Source: Gracilaria domingensis (taxonomy: Eukaryota; Rhodophyta; Florideophyceae; Gracilariales; Gracilariaceae). Taken from it: a stretch of 64,000 nt of DNA. The notes under the pieces are model-generated. The model saw nothing but the letters and a program-made list of their open reading frames with translations, was not told where the DNA came from and made no database searches. The first letter of the stretch is position 1, and each line of letters starts with the position of its first letter. Where the stretch lies: the NCBI GenBank assembly GCA_022539475.1, contig VCMS01000114.1:62001-126000 (forward strand), written 5' to 3'. This document shows, one piece after another, positions 43,983 to 55,385 of this stretch. A program made the position numbers and the translations under genes.

Positions 43983-44450
43983 AGCCGTTTTGGGGCGAGG
44001 CGGGTATACGAGAAGGGGGAGAGTGGTTCACCTGACTTCTACAAAATGACGTTTGCGGAGACGGAGAGAGAGGATGCGAACGCGTGATGGGCGAGAAATG
44101 GGTAAATAGCGGGGATGGTGGGGACTGGGAAGAAGTGATGGGATGATTGAGGTGGGATGAGTTGCTATTGGCATTGCAACATGGGAGAAAATGGAAACGC
44201 AAACTAGCACGAGTGCAGTTTTGAGAGAGGGTCGCGGAAAGAAGTGAATGGGGTGGTGCGGCGAAGTAGAACCTCTACAAAAACTAGGGGACCCAAGAAC
44301 TAAACTGCGCGAAATGGAATTTAATATTCCAAAATTTCTTAATTTTTTGAGTGCCAGCCTCTGCCAGCCCCTCACGCTCCCCAAATAGCCCCAAAACTAG
44401 CTTAGTTTCCAAAGCGAACAGACTATATTCCACTTTGCAGAAAACAGACG
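43950..44450. repeat. L-end sequence of element III
   Basis: Inverted relative to 11020-11490 and 45635-45960, with terminal CAGAAAACAGACG at 44450 and AAAAACTAG inside. Confidence 0.75.
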
Positions 44451-45634
44451 TTGCAGACTTTTCCGAACTTTACAGAGGTTCTTATTTTGAATTCCTAAAC
44501 ATATTCGCGTTCACGTTTCCGTGCACTCGCGAATTCATGCCTAGTTAAGAATGGCCCTGAGTGAAGTTGGTTCTCATCTGTACTATACCTCCAGATATAT
44601 TTCATACGATGCATTTTTTCTCTCAATTTCAATTTGCTGGAGAACTCCTGATCCAAAGCAGAGGGTGTCTCCAGAAACAAAAAAGAATTCGCCATGTGAC
44701 CCGGCGCATTTTCGTAAAAAATAATATATCATTTTGAGTATGCTATTGAAAAAATGAGTGCTTTCTATATATGAGCGGGAAGGTTCTGCTAATGCTCCAA
44801 AATTCCTAGAAATCACCAGAAAATAGTTTTAGCTTCTGTATTGAAAAAATTCAGTTCAAGTAGCTCAAAAACTGTTCTAATTACGAGTTTCTCAGTGTGT
44901 AAGAGCAAAGCTCTTTGAGCTTCGCGATAAAAGCCGTCTTTATCTTACGTTCTTAGAGTATTCGGCCCCGGGCAGTTCCATTCTATCAAATACCCAAATT
45001 TTTAGCTTTTAAAACAAAAAGCCGTGCCCAAGCGGTAAACCATTTTTCGAATAATTTGTAACAGTTCTAACATTCCGGTGCAACTCTCAAAATGTTGCAC
45101 AGATATTTTGAAAATGGGCCAATAATATCTTAAGCCTTTTGAAATGGAAGGAAAGTATGTCTAGGTACACAGACATAATCACACCCAATGAGGAGACTTT
45201 ATATAAAACTAGTGGGTGACTAGAATTTCTTTAGTATTTGATTGAAGTTCAATCTCCTTTAGTCAACATGCACAATGCATTGTACAGTTTTCTGCGCATT
45301 GTCCCCAACTGCATACGCGGGCATCTAGCTGCGGAGGAAGTTCCAGGCGTTACCCGCCACGAGCGGGCCACCAGCACCAGTAAAGAGCCGCCAACCTCGC
45401 TGCCACAATTCCAAAGCAATCTTTCAGCCTTCTTCGCGAGCTGAGGCAGCTACAAGTAGCTGCTTTTCTCCTCGCCTACGCAAAGATCGGACAACGCTTT
45501 CTTTATTTTCGCTTTCAAGAAATGGAGCAAATCGAAAACAATGCGATGGAGAGCAACGGTGAAGAAGAAGTCCCAACAACACCTATACCAGACTGCACCA
45601 GAGTTCCAAACGTTACCTCTCACAAGGAATACGT
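44451..45634. other. Spacer between elements III and IV
   Basis: Mostly AT-rich. A plus-strand ATG at 45521 opens EQIENNAMESNGEEEVPTTP, an acidic peptide that runs to the insertion point of element IV at 45634 and can be continued in frame at 59568 for about 20 codons. No family recognised. Element IV therefore may have landed in a small gene, but support is weak. Confidence 0.35.
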
Positions 45635-45960
45635 CGTCTGTGTTCTGCAAAGTGGAATATAGTCTGTTCGCTTTGGAAACTAAGCTAGTTTTTGGGCTAT
45701 TTGGGGCGCGCGAGGGGGTGGCAGAGGCTGGCACTCAAAAAATTAAGAAATTTTGGAATATTAAATTCCATCTCGCGTAGTTTAATTCTTGGGTCTCCTA
45801 GTTTTTGTAGAGGTTCTACTTCGCCGCACCACCCCATCCACTCTTTTCCGCGACCCTCTCTCAAAACTGCACTCGTGCTAGTTTGCGTTTCCATTTTCTC
45901 CCAAGTTGCGATGCAAGTCGCAACTCATTTCATGTCAACCACCCTGCTATTCATTTTAAT
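45635..45960. repeat. L-end sequence of element IV
   Basis: Matches 11020-11330 and, inverted, 44450-44140. The match ends near 45950, where the coatomer fragment begins. Confidence 0.8.
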
Positions 45961-45989
45961 CCATCATGGCTCCCCACCTCAGAATTCTA

Positions 45990-46490
45990 GACGCAAACTT
46001 TACTTACTTTGCGCTCTTTGCCGCAAGAACAGCCCCTCCGACGGCATCTATCACTCGCTGTCGGCTACCGCTTTCGTCGTGCGTCCCGCCGCTTCCAGGT
46101 ACAGCCCGACCATGTACTCAGGGCACATCGCCGGTGCCGTCTCCGCGCCCTCCGCCTCCCGCGCATTGGACGCCACAACCATTGGCAGCGCGCTCATCAC
46201 ACCCCCGAACTGTTTCATCGCCTAGCCAAACTAGCCCTGCTGGAGTTGATGCATTTCGTGTCGGTACCGTTCCCGCAGCAGCGTCAGGCTCAACTTCATT
46301 GCCACCAACTCGCAGTTGCTTCATCGCGCGATGTACGCAGTCATCACTCCCGTGTCGGTTACCCCGTCAAAATCCCCACGGCATCCACCACAGAAGCTTG
46401 GGAATGCTTCCTTCATCTTCTCGAATGATTCAGATCCACTTTCGTCCTTTATTTCAGTCATAGCCTCTTTGAATGCACCTGCTGCCACGA
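45990..46490 (-). pseudogene. COPA: Coatomer subunit alpha, C-terminal fragment 1
   Basis: The DNA aligns by eye over most of its length with 49000-49440 in the second coatomer fragment: shared landmarks include GCGCGCTCATCAC, CGTTCCCGCAGCAGCG and GTACGCAGTCATCACTCCCGTGT. Stops and indels break every frame, and plus-strand ORFs here are shadows. It joins the serine palmitoyltransferase fragment directly at about 46495, so the two genes were spliced together in the element. Confidence 0.65.
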
Positions 46491-46499
46491 GCTCAAAGG

Positions 46500-47660
46500 A
46501 GACGATGCCGACCCATAGAAAAAAGCTGGAGAAAGTGCGAAAATACGTTTAATTAGAGCAGAATCGGAAAAAAGGTAACGTCCAACGGCCCTGAACGATT
46601 TGGTGAAGGTACGTATCATAATATCAATATTACGCGTATCTACACTATCATGGTGATGATGCCACGAAGCACTTCGTTTGGTCGGTCCAAGCGCGCCAAT
46701 GGAATGCGCCTCATCCACGTAAAAGTAGGCATCATACTTATTTTTGACTGCGACAATCTGGCAAAGATTGCACATCTGACCGTCCACTGAGTACATACTC
46801 TCCACAACCATCATGATAGGTTTCCACAGAGGGCCCGTGTCAGGCTATCCCGCAGCAATACCACCAAGAATAGTACTTTCCTACTATTCTGCCAAATTAT
46901 GTTCAAACACGCGAATCTTGGCGACGAATGAGCGACCGTCGACAACTACAGACGCGTCATTCATCGCGCCGGAGATGAAGAGATCGCCTATACCCACAAA
47001 AGCTGGGATGATCTCCCAGTTGGTCGTAAAGACGGTGCCAACCACGATGGCATCTTTCTTACCGAATTCTTTGGCGACCGCGCGCTCTAGCTTGCGCAGA
47101 AGCTCAGAGCGCCCCGTAGACACAGAGACATTGCACTAGGCGACACCACACTGGTCTAGGGCATCGGTGACGGACTAGTGAACACGTTCAAGAACCCCGG
47201 CATAGCCCAGGAAATTGCACCTGCTCAAGGTACAAAACCTCGTAACCCTGGCAGTAGGGTCCGGAGGCATAGAAGAATGCTCGGCCGTGGGAGTGACGTC
47301 GGCCTGAATGGGCGTGTACGCATGATGAACCAACCAAGCAACGGGGAATCACCCGCGCTCCTTAGCTCTGTCCAAGACTTCGCTCCACACGCCGGCCGTG
47401 CAACGAATGAGGCGTCTTCAGCTAAAGTTTATCCTCTGACACAAGCGACGGGTGTAAAACGTCCTCACAGTAGTTGAGCAAGGAGGCCCGATCGCGGGAT
47501 TGGCAGCCCTGACTCACCGCGTACAAGCTGGCATTGAAAAGGTTGCTAAACGTATCACGCATATGGCCGAACGCGATGAGCATGGCATATCCGAGGTAGG
47601 TGGTGAGTGCAGTGAGGTACGGCAGCTCGACGTCCGCTGAGTATGGCACAGCGCCTTTCT
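46500..47660 (-). pseudogene. LCB2: Serine palmitoyltransferase subunit 2, lacking the C-terminus
   Basis: This PLP enzyme of the endoplasmic reticulum makes 3-ketosphinganine from serine and acyl-CoA. Reading leftward: the N-terminal membrane segment (LPYLTALTTYLGYAMLIAFG, then HMRDTF, about 47650-47560), CNFLGYAG (about 47200), LLRKLERAVAKEFGKKDA, IPAFVGIGDLFISGAMNDAS (about 47010), VVESMYSVDGQMCNL (46810), YVDEAHSIGALGPT (46720) and TFTKSF (46600), with the PLP-binding Lys kept. Several frameshifts and stops occur in between. After FYGSASSP (about 46515) the sequence switches to coatomer DNA, so the last quarter is missing. Captured cargo of element IV. Confidence 0.85.
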
Positions 47661-48560
47661 CGAGGGTTAGGACGAGCTCGCAGCGGGCAAAAAGCGCAGC
47701 GGGTGGTAAGAAGGGGAGGGGTTGGGGAAGGCAAAGGCGGAGAGCAGAAAGCGCGGCGGGTAGGTGAGGGCAGAGTTGGGGAAGGAGGAGGCACCGAGGC
47801 AGAGATGAGGCGGGGTAAGGGATGCGGGGTGCGCTCTGAGGCGGCAACTCGAAAGCAGAAAGGCAAAAGAAGCGTGACGCGCGCGGCGCGTGATACACCG
47901 GAGCAAGAGCGCCAATGCTCGCCGCCACGGCAGCGCGAAATTGGACCAGCGCGGCAGACGGCGCGCTGGAAATTCTCGCACCGCGCACACGTGGCGCGTG
48001 CGCCCGCGGCGCATGCTGCGGCGCGCTTTACAGCGTGTATGTGTGCCGAGGTGGGGCGGCAGTCATCTCATCAGCACTCAGCATTTACACAACGCGCGCC
48101 GTCAGCGGGAGAGTTGAGATGATGCAGGTGTGGATACTCCACTTCGTGTAGTAAACTTGGTACTGTACTGCAAATATCCGATACTGGGCCTGGTGAGCAA
48201 CCTGGATCATCTTCTGATGGCTACTCTACGGACAGTAATCAAGTACTCTCGTGCACTACGGGGGCAAGGAATCCACCTACGACCCTGACAGTGGTGGTTA
48301 CTAATCAGATGAGAAGAACAGCAGTCCGTCAGCTTCATGCGCAGCAGCTCTAATATCTTTGCCATCGCAAATAACCACAAGTGATTAGCCCACTGTTCAC
48401 CAGGCTTCGAAACCACCAGCCTTTTTCTCGATGGAGGGCATCAAGAAGGAATTTGAAACCAGTCGGAATCTCGGACCATCCAACGACGCTAGACCTGACG
48501 ATGGAAAGCAAATCGCTGCCGGAATTATTCTTCGACTGAAGCGAGACCACAATGGTGCAC
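47661..48560. other. GC-rich captured DNA, no gene recognised
   Basis: Very GC-rich from 47661 to about 48120, probably 5' flank (and promoter) captured with the serine palmitoyltransferase gene, because that gene reads leftward from its left edge. 48130-48560 is less GC-rich and shows nothing identifiable. Confidence 0.4.
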
Positions 48561-48589
48561 CCTCACGATCCAAAGCTGGCCTTAAATCG

Positions 48590-50160
48590 GAGCACGCGTA
48601 GCCCCAAGGAGCGCGCGCGAACGAAGCGGATGCCGCAGATGCGGCACAGAGTGCCCTTCGGGCCCGACGCGTACGCCGTGCAGTGTAGCTGCACACTTCG
48701 CGAGCCGCGCCGCCGTACAGTGGCGGCATCGACTGGCAGTCCACCACCAGCTCACGCCGCTTGTCGTAGTCCGCCTCGTCACGGTTGCGCCGGTTGCGGT
48801 CGCACAGCTGGGTCACCTGCCTCGCTTTGCTAGCCGGCGCCGCCGCCGGCTTCAGCTCCAGCAGCCGTCACGCAAAGCCGCCCGCCAGCTCCAGGTTCTG
48901 CGTGTCAAATGCCGTCTTTATCGCCGCACGCAGCGCCAGCTGCACGTGCGCCGGCGCCAGCCCGCACCGCGAGAACAGCCCCGCAGCATGCACCTGCCGC
49001 GAGCTGTCGCCCTCTGCCTTCACCGCGCGTCCCGCAGTTTCTATCTGCAGCCCGATCATATACTCACGGCACATTTTGAGCGCCCTCTTAGCGTTCTCCG
49101 CCTCCCGCACGTTCGACACCACCACCAGCGACAGCGCGCTCATCACCCCGCTGAACAGTTTCATCGCCTCGCCCACCGTAACCGTGCCGGAACCGCTGCA
49201 TTCGTGTCGGCGCCGTTCCCGCAGCAGCGGTAAGCTCAGACTCATTGCCCCCAACTCGCTATCATCCGGTCGTGCCATGTACGCAGTCATCACTCCCGTG
49301 TTCGGCACTCCATCCACAGCCCCACGTCATCCACCTTATACGCTCATGAACGCCTCCTTCATCTTGCTGAATGATCCAGCTCCAATTTCGTCCTTCATTA
49401 CAGTCATAGCCCCCTTGAATGCACCCGTTGCCACAAACTCTCCCGCAAGCATCCCATTCTTTTTCCACTGCGATGCCGCTCCAGGTCTTTCCGAGGAGGC
49501 TACGTAGTACTCGCTGCCCTTCTTGCCGTCTGGCGCATGTGCAAGTCGTCCCCGCCCAGATCTGAGTCATGGAGATCAAAATCTTCTCCCCACGCCTCAT
49601 CACCATTTGCTGCCATGTCTTCGGTGCCCAGTCCAACTGCGAACGGATCAACAGCAGCGTTCGCTGCTTCTTCTTCCCTGTCCCAGACCGCATCTCGTTC
49701 AGACGCTTCGAATGCAGCCGCGTCCTCGTAGTAGTCACCAGTTGGTTCCTCGAAGTCTCCTTCCGCCGCAGGATTCCTGCTAAAGAGGCCTCGTGCCACA
49801 AGCAGATGGGCCAAACCATCTCTTTTATGTCAACAGGACTGCAGGGTATAATTAGTTCGCCTTTTGACCATGACGGGTCTACAGTAACTTTCGAATCGTC
49901 CCAGCCACCCAACTCTTCTAGTTCCTCTGCCATGCCATGGCTCTTGGCAGTGAATTCGCCCATCTCCACTTGGCCGCAATCTCCCATCCCTGAGATTCTG
50001 CACTCTACATCCCACAGACACATAGAGATTTGGAAGCGAGCCGCAAGTTTTCCACGCGCGTCAGCAATCTTTCCCACTTTAGCCAGCTTCTCGAACTTGC
50101 CCGTCAGCACATACAGGAACGCCAGTCTGTCCAAGAAGAGGTTAGCGTCATGAAGTAGAA
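48590..50160 (-). pseudogene. COPA: Coatomer subunit alpha, C-terminal fragment 2
   Basis: Coatomer alpha is the large scaffold of COPI vesicle coats. Leftward text in order: LFLDRLAFLYVLTGKFEKLA and KVGKIADARG (about 50140-50070), CGQVEMGEFTAKSHGMAEEL (about 49960), LLVARGLFSRNPAAEGDFEE (about 49800), then acidic text with AAVDPFAVGLG and GEDFDLHDSDLGGDDL (49690-49550), VTVGEAMKLFSGVMSALSLV (49190), ALKMCREYMIGLQIETAGRA (49080), HVQLALRAAIKTAFDTQNLE (48930), ACDRN-like text, and PLYGGAAREVC followed by GTLCRICGIRF (48720-48620). This spans roughly the last 400-450 residues of the ~1200-residue protein. Many frameshifts; the N-terminal WD40 part is absent. Confidence 0.85.
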
Positions 50161-50253
50161 AAGAACTTGTTTTGCTGCAACTTGGATTCAATTTTCTTTT
50201 TGTTTCCGAGCACAACAAATATGAACATACCGAGTGTGAGAATAACCATTCGT

Positions 50254-51618
50254 TCAAAATGAGCCAGCTTCAGTTTGCCCACCAACTAGCTCAAGCCGTG
50301 GCAGAAAGCCGCTGGCCTGGGTGGTCTTTGTCAATCTTCGGGTAGAAAGGTTCATAGCCTTGCGAGGTTTGGCATTTGCCTCTCGCTGCCGAGCTTCGAC
50401 GGGCCGTTTTGGGCTAGTGTGGCGATCCTCTTCATTACTTCTCTCGCGAAAGTTGTGCACCTTGCACGATTCCTGAACGACTTCAAAGCCGTCCTTCAAG
50501 GAATCTATATCGTCTTTGAATGAATCGACGTCAGCCTCCACGTGCGTTTCCTCCTCAGTGCAGTCCGAGCGTTCGCCGTTCTCCACCACAGTCGGCTTGT
50601 CTGTTTTGGAGTACTCAGTTGAGGAGGTGGTAGCCAGCCGTTTATCGACCTCCATTCGCAATTCGGACAAAAACTCGAGCATTTGGGGGTCATCGGTGGT
50701 GCGGTTTCTGCCGCCATTGTGGTTGCGAGAGGTGTTCCTCAGATGAACGTCCGCAATGTCCAGAATGGGTTTCAACAGCGTAGCAGGCGTGAATTGAGCA
50801 TCGGCGCCAATGACACTACCCGGCTCCTCAGCCAGCACCTCCGAAATGGCAGAAGATCCAAACATCATGGTCTTGACGACGGTAAGCGTGCAGCCATACA
50901 CAGCCTTGAGCACCTCTCGGAGAGCGCGAAACTTGTTCTCGTTGTACATGGCGGCAAATTCATCGTCCACTTCCAGCAGCCAATGCGTGAAGTGTTTTCT
51001 GCTCGGGGAGAGGAAGTGCAGCACCCGATCTCCGTCCTTCTCGGCAGACTTGCGGCATTTGAACAGATCCAAGCGATGTCTGGATGACGAGCGTCTCTCA
51101 AACGGCAGGGGCCCCTCTACGCCGACGCAATTGAGAATGATGAACACAAAGGCGCGCAGCTCCGCAGGCGTTAGCTGCAAGCATTCGGACAAACTGTACA
51201 GGTGCGGTTTGAAGGACCTCTTCTTGACGCGTGCCTGCAACGCATTCTGAATGGTGCGCTGCGCAGAGAACGTGGCGTGCAGCAAATTGAAGCGCGTGGT
51301 CAGCGACGGCAACAAGACATCTGCGGCGGCGGCGGCGACCGCATGACGGAGGTGGGCGGGGGCGGGGGGGAGAGGTGAAGAAGCTCCGCGACACGGCGGA
51401 GGCAAGCGGAGAGACGGGAGGCAGAAGCGCGCAGCAAGGCAAGAAACTGCAGCAGGAGGCAGGGAGGCAGAAGCGCAGGTGCAGCAGAGCGGCCAGGTGC
51501 AGTTACCTTCGTCGGGTACTGGGCGGCGGCGGCGGCGGATTCGGCCGTGGCGGCGGGGGAGAGGGCGCAGGGCGTTAGGGCAACCGGTGTGGCCAGCGCG
51601 CGAAGCACAGTGGCGCAA
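50254..51618 (-). CDS. Unidentified 454-aa ORF in element IV cargo
   Basis: Open over 454 codons. The first ~110 residues are Ala/Pro/Arg-rich and may be non-coding 5' DNA that happens to be open. From about residue 105 (LLPSLTTRFNLLHATFSAQR) the text looks like real protein: RSFKPHLYSLSECLQLTPAE, LRAFVFIILNCVGVEGPLPF, FRALREVLKAVYGCTLTVVK. An acidic tail with paired DSFKDDIDSLKDGF repeats follows. I recognise no family. It is divergent from the polymerase subunit gene and adjoins coatomer DNA, so it is probably another captured host gene or part of one; it is the least damaged piece of this cargo. Confidence 0.5.
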   Translation of the reverse strand: MRHCASRAGHTGCPNALRPLPRRHGRIRRRRRPVPDEGNCTWPLCCTCASASLPPAAVSCLAARFCLPSLRLPPPCRGASSPLPPAPAHLRHAVAAAAADVLLPSLTTRFNLLHATFSAQRTIQNALQARVKKRSFKPHLYSLSECLQLTPAELRAFVFIILNCVGVEGPLPFERRSSSRHRLDLFKCRKSAEKDGDRVLHFLSPSRKHFTHWLLEVDDEFAAMYNENKFRALREVLKAVYGCTLTVVKTMMFGSSAISEVLAEEPGSVIGADAQFTPATLLKPILDIADVHLRNTSRNHNGGRNRTTDDPQMLEFLSELRMEVDKRLATTSSTEYSKTDKPTVVENGERSDCTEEETHVEADVDSFKDDIDSLKDGFEVVQESCKVHNFRERSNEEDRHTSPKRPVEARQREANAKPRKAMNLSTRRLTKTTQASGFLPRLELVGGQTEAGSF

Positions 51619-51798
51619 GCGCGGCGTACATTAAAAAAAGGCGAAAAAGCTTCCGCGCGACGAGGGAGCTCGCTTGCTCGTCACGCGCAGCGATCGCGGG
51701 CGGCGGGCGCACCGCACCGCTCGCTGCGCGCTTTCCCGCCAAAATTTTGGCGCGCGGCCTCACGCCTTCCGTTCTTCCGCCGCGAGTGCCAGTGACGC

Positions 51799-53746
51799 TT
51801 GTTGGTGTCGATGAGCCGTGCCGACCGCCTCGCCGTTCACGCTGGCTGTCGATGCTCCATGCCACCCGCGCTCGTGGCGGTCGCGTGCGCAGTCTGCGAG
51901 CAGGACGACGTCACGCCCGACCAGCAGGACTGCAAGTCGGAGGCGTGGGCGCTCACGAACGCCAAATCCACCGCCACGCCGTGGAGAGCCAGTATCACGC
52001 CTTCGCCGCCCATTTGGGCGCGCCGCCGTCGGCCACAAAATTCAAGTCGTCGCCGTGCCGCCGCGAAGCGCTGCTGCACACGCCCACGCCTACGCTTATC
52101 CGCTCCATTGACGGGTTCTTCAACTACTGCGAGCAGGAGCACGTTGCCAACGACGAGCCACTCGAGGTGCGAGATTTGGCCGACGCGCTGGAGCGCGATG
52201 GGTCTGCCGCGAAGAGGAGCTGCGCGCTCAAGCATGAGCCGCCGCCCGTGGCCGTCAAACCGCGCGCAGCGCCTTTCCTGCCGATCGCGCCGCATGCGGC
52301 GCAGCGCGCGCTGCCGGGCGATGATGAGGCGGACGAACAGTATGCCAACCGTGATGTGTCGGGTCGCGTCTATGCTTCGCTTGATAACTCCAACGCGACG
52401 CCGCATCAACCCGTGGCTGCCGACGTGCGCGGCGCAGTCGAAGTGCAGCCGGTCGCTGTCGTTGCGCAGCGGAATGCCGGGTACATGAACAATCCTGTGC
52501 GTTGGCGTATTAATGACGTACGCGCGGACATGCAGACGGTTCTGCAACATATCTTCAGCCACGTCAGGCTGCTGCGCGGAGATGACGTTCCGCCTCTGCC
52601 CAACACGGGTCTACTAGAGGGAATTTCTGCTCCGGTGCTCATCGCTGGCCGCATACGAACGAATTGGAGGACGCTGACGCCACGTCTACTGCCCGAATTA
52701 ATGTATAGTCCGTCATTCTGCAGAATGAAGATGGAGGTCGTATCAAACTCAATCTTAACAGGCTCGAGGAGAACAAGCATCCGTTCTTTATCAACCCGGG
52801 CATGACTGTCTTTGTCGAGGGCGTCAATACCAATGACAGGCTGTTTGACGTGCACGACATCTACGACAACGCCATGCACACTGCCCAACAGCAACCTCGC
52901 GTCTCCGAACCGGAACATCAGGTGAAGATGGAAGACGAACAGGATATTCAGCTGGACATTCAGCCCTCTCAACCGTACGAAAATCTCATTGTCGCAGCCG
53001 GGCCGTTCACCCGTCTGTCCAATCTCAAGTATGGACCTCTTTACGATCTTCTTCAAATCATTGAGCGAGACAGACCACACGTTGTCATCCTGGCAGGTCC
53101 GTTCGTTGAGGAAGCGCATCAACATATCTCCGACCGGACACCCATGTCGCATGAGCAAGTTTTTTTCGATCCAGTCATCTCTCCGCTACAGGCGGCGATA
53201 TCCAGGATGGTTCCTGGTGGAGAAACGGTTCCTCAGTTCGTCCTCATTCTCGCGCTGAGAGACGTTCACCATTCCTTTTTATGTCCCCAACCTGCCTTCC
53301 GCTCGCCTCCTGAGCAGCTAGATCCGAACATTCATTTGTGTCCGAATCCATCCGTGTTGCGAGTGAGTGCAAAGGATGGGCAGCATGTGTCCTAGGTGGG
53401 CATTTCATCCCTGCCCATGTTGTTAGATATATCCGCCGATAGCGTATGCATGAACAAGCTAGATCGCTTGGGCTCTATCGTGTCTCACATGTTGAGGCAA
53501 GGCTCTTTCTACCCATCTTTCCCTCCAAGCAACTCTGTGCCGCTGGACACGGGAATTTTGGACCAACTCGGCATTATGGACGTGGACACTGGTGAAACTG
53601 TCAATACGATCATTGTGCCGTCTAAATTGAAAGCGTTTGCCAAGAGCGTCGACGGGGGTGCGGTAGCTGTGAATCCTGGGCTGGCGAGCCGAGAATCCAA
53701 AGGAGGGACCTACGCAGAAATAGCTCTTCCGCTGCACCACTCGTGA
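51799..53746 (+). pseudogene. POLA2: DNA polymerase alpha subunit B, near full length
   Basis: The B subunit is the non-catalytic scaffold of the primase-polymerase alpha complex. The N-terminal half is in shifting frames (for example SQYHAFAAHLGAP near 51990). Then comes the OB-fold/phosphoesterase part: SAPVLIAGRI (about 52630), LNRLEENKHPFFINPGMTVF then VEGVNTNDRLFDVHD (about 52755-52860), LIVAAGPFTRLSNLKYGPLY (52985), DRPHVVILAGPFVEEAHQ (53070), LILALRDVHHSFLCPQPAF (53240). After an in-frame TAG at 53393-53395 it continues with MLLDISADSVCMNKLDRLG, FYPSFPPSNSVPLD and IIVPSKLKAFAKSVDGGAVA then VNPG, to a stop at 53746. At least one frameshift near 52690 and the TAG make it a pseudogene. 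It was captured nearly whole. Confidence 0.85.
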
Positions 53747-54044
53747 CGACGGAGATCAATTCAAGCCAGCGAGGACAAGATTGAGGTTAAGAGTTATCCG
53801 TCTACGAGAATACAGCGCGTTGCCCTGGCATTATACGCATTATTGTTGGAAGTAAAACAGTTTTGTTGGGGAAGACAGTTCGTGTTCGTACGGTCCGCAT
53901 TAGCACGTGGAGATTAAACAGCGCGACCACGGCAGCACCGAAAAGCTATGTTGCGTCCATGTAGGACAGCTTACTGCAAGGAAATCGGTGGCGGATGGGG
54001 TTTGCGGCGGCGACGCGGCGGGACCGCGAACGCATGGAAGGAGT

Positions 54045-54625
54045 TCGCTGGCGATGGGTTGTTGCAGGCGGGTGTCATCAGACATGTCGTAATGTCATTC
54101 TTTCCTACTGGCAGCGGGCGAGATCAAGTTGTGTTAAAGTCGCCACCCTAACACAAATTGACGACCCTGCCCGCGGGCACGTTACGTTTTGGCTGGAGTT
54201 GCGTGCAGTGTGTGTTTTGAGAGGTTTGTGGACGCTACCAGAATGAGGCAAAAACGTGCCCGCGGGCGGGGGGGCTCGGTCTTGTTAGGGTAGGTACCCT
54301 AACACGACCGGACCCCCCCGCCAGCGGGCATGAAATCGCACATTTTCCAAAAAATCGGCCAAAACGTGCCCGCGGGCGGGGGGGGTCCGTTCGTGTTAGG
54401 GTAGCTACCCTAACACGAACGGACCCCCCCGCCCGCGGGCATAGAAAAGCACATTTTTTAAAAAACCGGCCAGAACGTGCCCGCGGACAAGGGGGTGCTG
54501 TTGTGTTAGGGTAGCCAGCCTAACACAACCGACCCCCCCCACGCCCGCGGGCACGTTCTGGGCACATTTTGGCAGCATGCCGAGACTTCCCAAAACCCAT
54601 TTCTCAACACTTCCGGCACTCGTTA
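54045..54625. repeat. Palindrome array of element IV
   Basis: Palindromes near 54132-54160, 54284-54310, 54392-54420 and 54504-54530. Co-linear with 14515-15240 of element I but with one ~116-bp unit instead of three, so the unit number changes between copies. Confidence 0.85.
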
Positions 54626-55124
54626 CGATCCACCCGCCCGCGAACACGTTGGCACCGCTATCCACGTAGATTGGCGGGATAGAAAAAAGCTGTACATTCA
54701 TTAGAGTATATGTTGAGTATTAGGGGCGCCTCAGAACGCACGAATGGTTAGCGGTACCATTGCTCGCATACGTATACGTCCACCAAAACCCCTTGCAAAA
54801 AGGAACATTTTGAGGCCATTCTGTAGCGTTCTAATACCTCCCGAAACCCAATGGGATGCATTCCTTGCAAAGATTTTGTTGCGAGCTCAGTACAGATCTT
54901 TCAGAGAAGAATCAACTAGTTTTTTATCCAATTGATCCTCAACTAGTAACACAATACGCGATCGTGTTACAATTTGTGTAGTTACTGACACAGTACACTA
55001 TTTAAACTGCTCAAAACGGCGAAGAGACGTACCACCGATGCGCGCCAACACCTGCACGCATGAAAGTGGTAATTCGTCGGAATGAGATTCAAAAAAACAG
55101 AGTGACGACAGTATGTAGCTACTT

Positions 55125-55385
55125 AAATACTCTCCACCATTTTTTCCGGTGAAAATACACATTTCAGTGATGATGAAGATAAGGTATTATCTAATGGCAT
55201 GAGCGCTCCCGCTCTGACGTTCAATGTTTATATCTGAATTTAATTTGTTCGTTGTGTCGGTCTGGCAAACAGCGATGGAGGCCTCCAACGACCATAGAAT
55301 ACCGGATTTATAGCGGTAATATAGCGAGCTCTCTGCGGAACACTATAAGTAACTAAATGGAGTTCTGGTATGCTGACAATTACAT
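55125..55385 (+). pseudogene. Relic of the methyltransferase-SET N-terminus (element IV)
   Basis: Counterpart of 15740-16000, with TATA-like ACTTAAATACTC near 55130 and coding relics ATGAGCGCTCCCGCTC, CAAACAGCGATGGAGGCC. Slightly closer to the intact gene than the element I relic, but still full of stops. Confidence 0.65.

Larger units (their letters stand above)
32718..44450 (+). mobile_element. Element III: transposase, array and cargo genes (ends assigned by similarity)
   Basis: R end CGTCTGTCTCTTGCA at 32718 and an L end in the required inverted orientation at 44450 (CAGAAAACAGACG). Order: hairpins, transposase, leftover of ORF3 (convergent), array, HAD-like genes, ketopantoate-reductase-like gene, ribulose-phosphate 3-epimerase, coiled-coil gene, L end. 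This mirrors elements I and IV. Caution: the flanking dinucleotides are AA on the left and TT on the right, so no target duplication supports that both ends belong to one insertion. Recombination between elements could have produced this arrangement. Confidence 0.55.

Noticed and set aside
43309-44202. Minus-strand 297-codon Pro/Ser/His-rich ORF
   Set aside because: Shadow of the coiled-coil gene read on the plus strand; composition is that of antisense G-rich DNA.
45692-46428. Plus-strand ORFs of 177 and 139 codons after the L end of element IV
   Set aside because: Antisense to the coatomer alpha fragment, which aligns with the second fragment at 49000-49440 on the minus strand.
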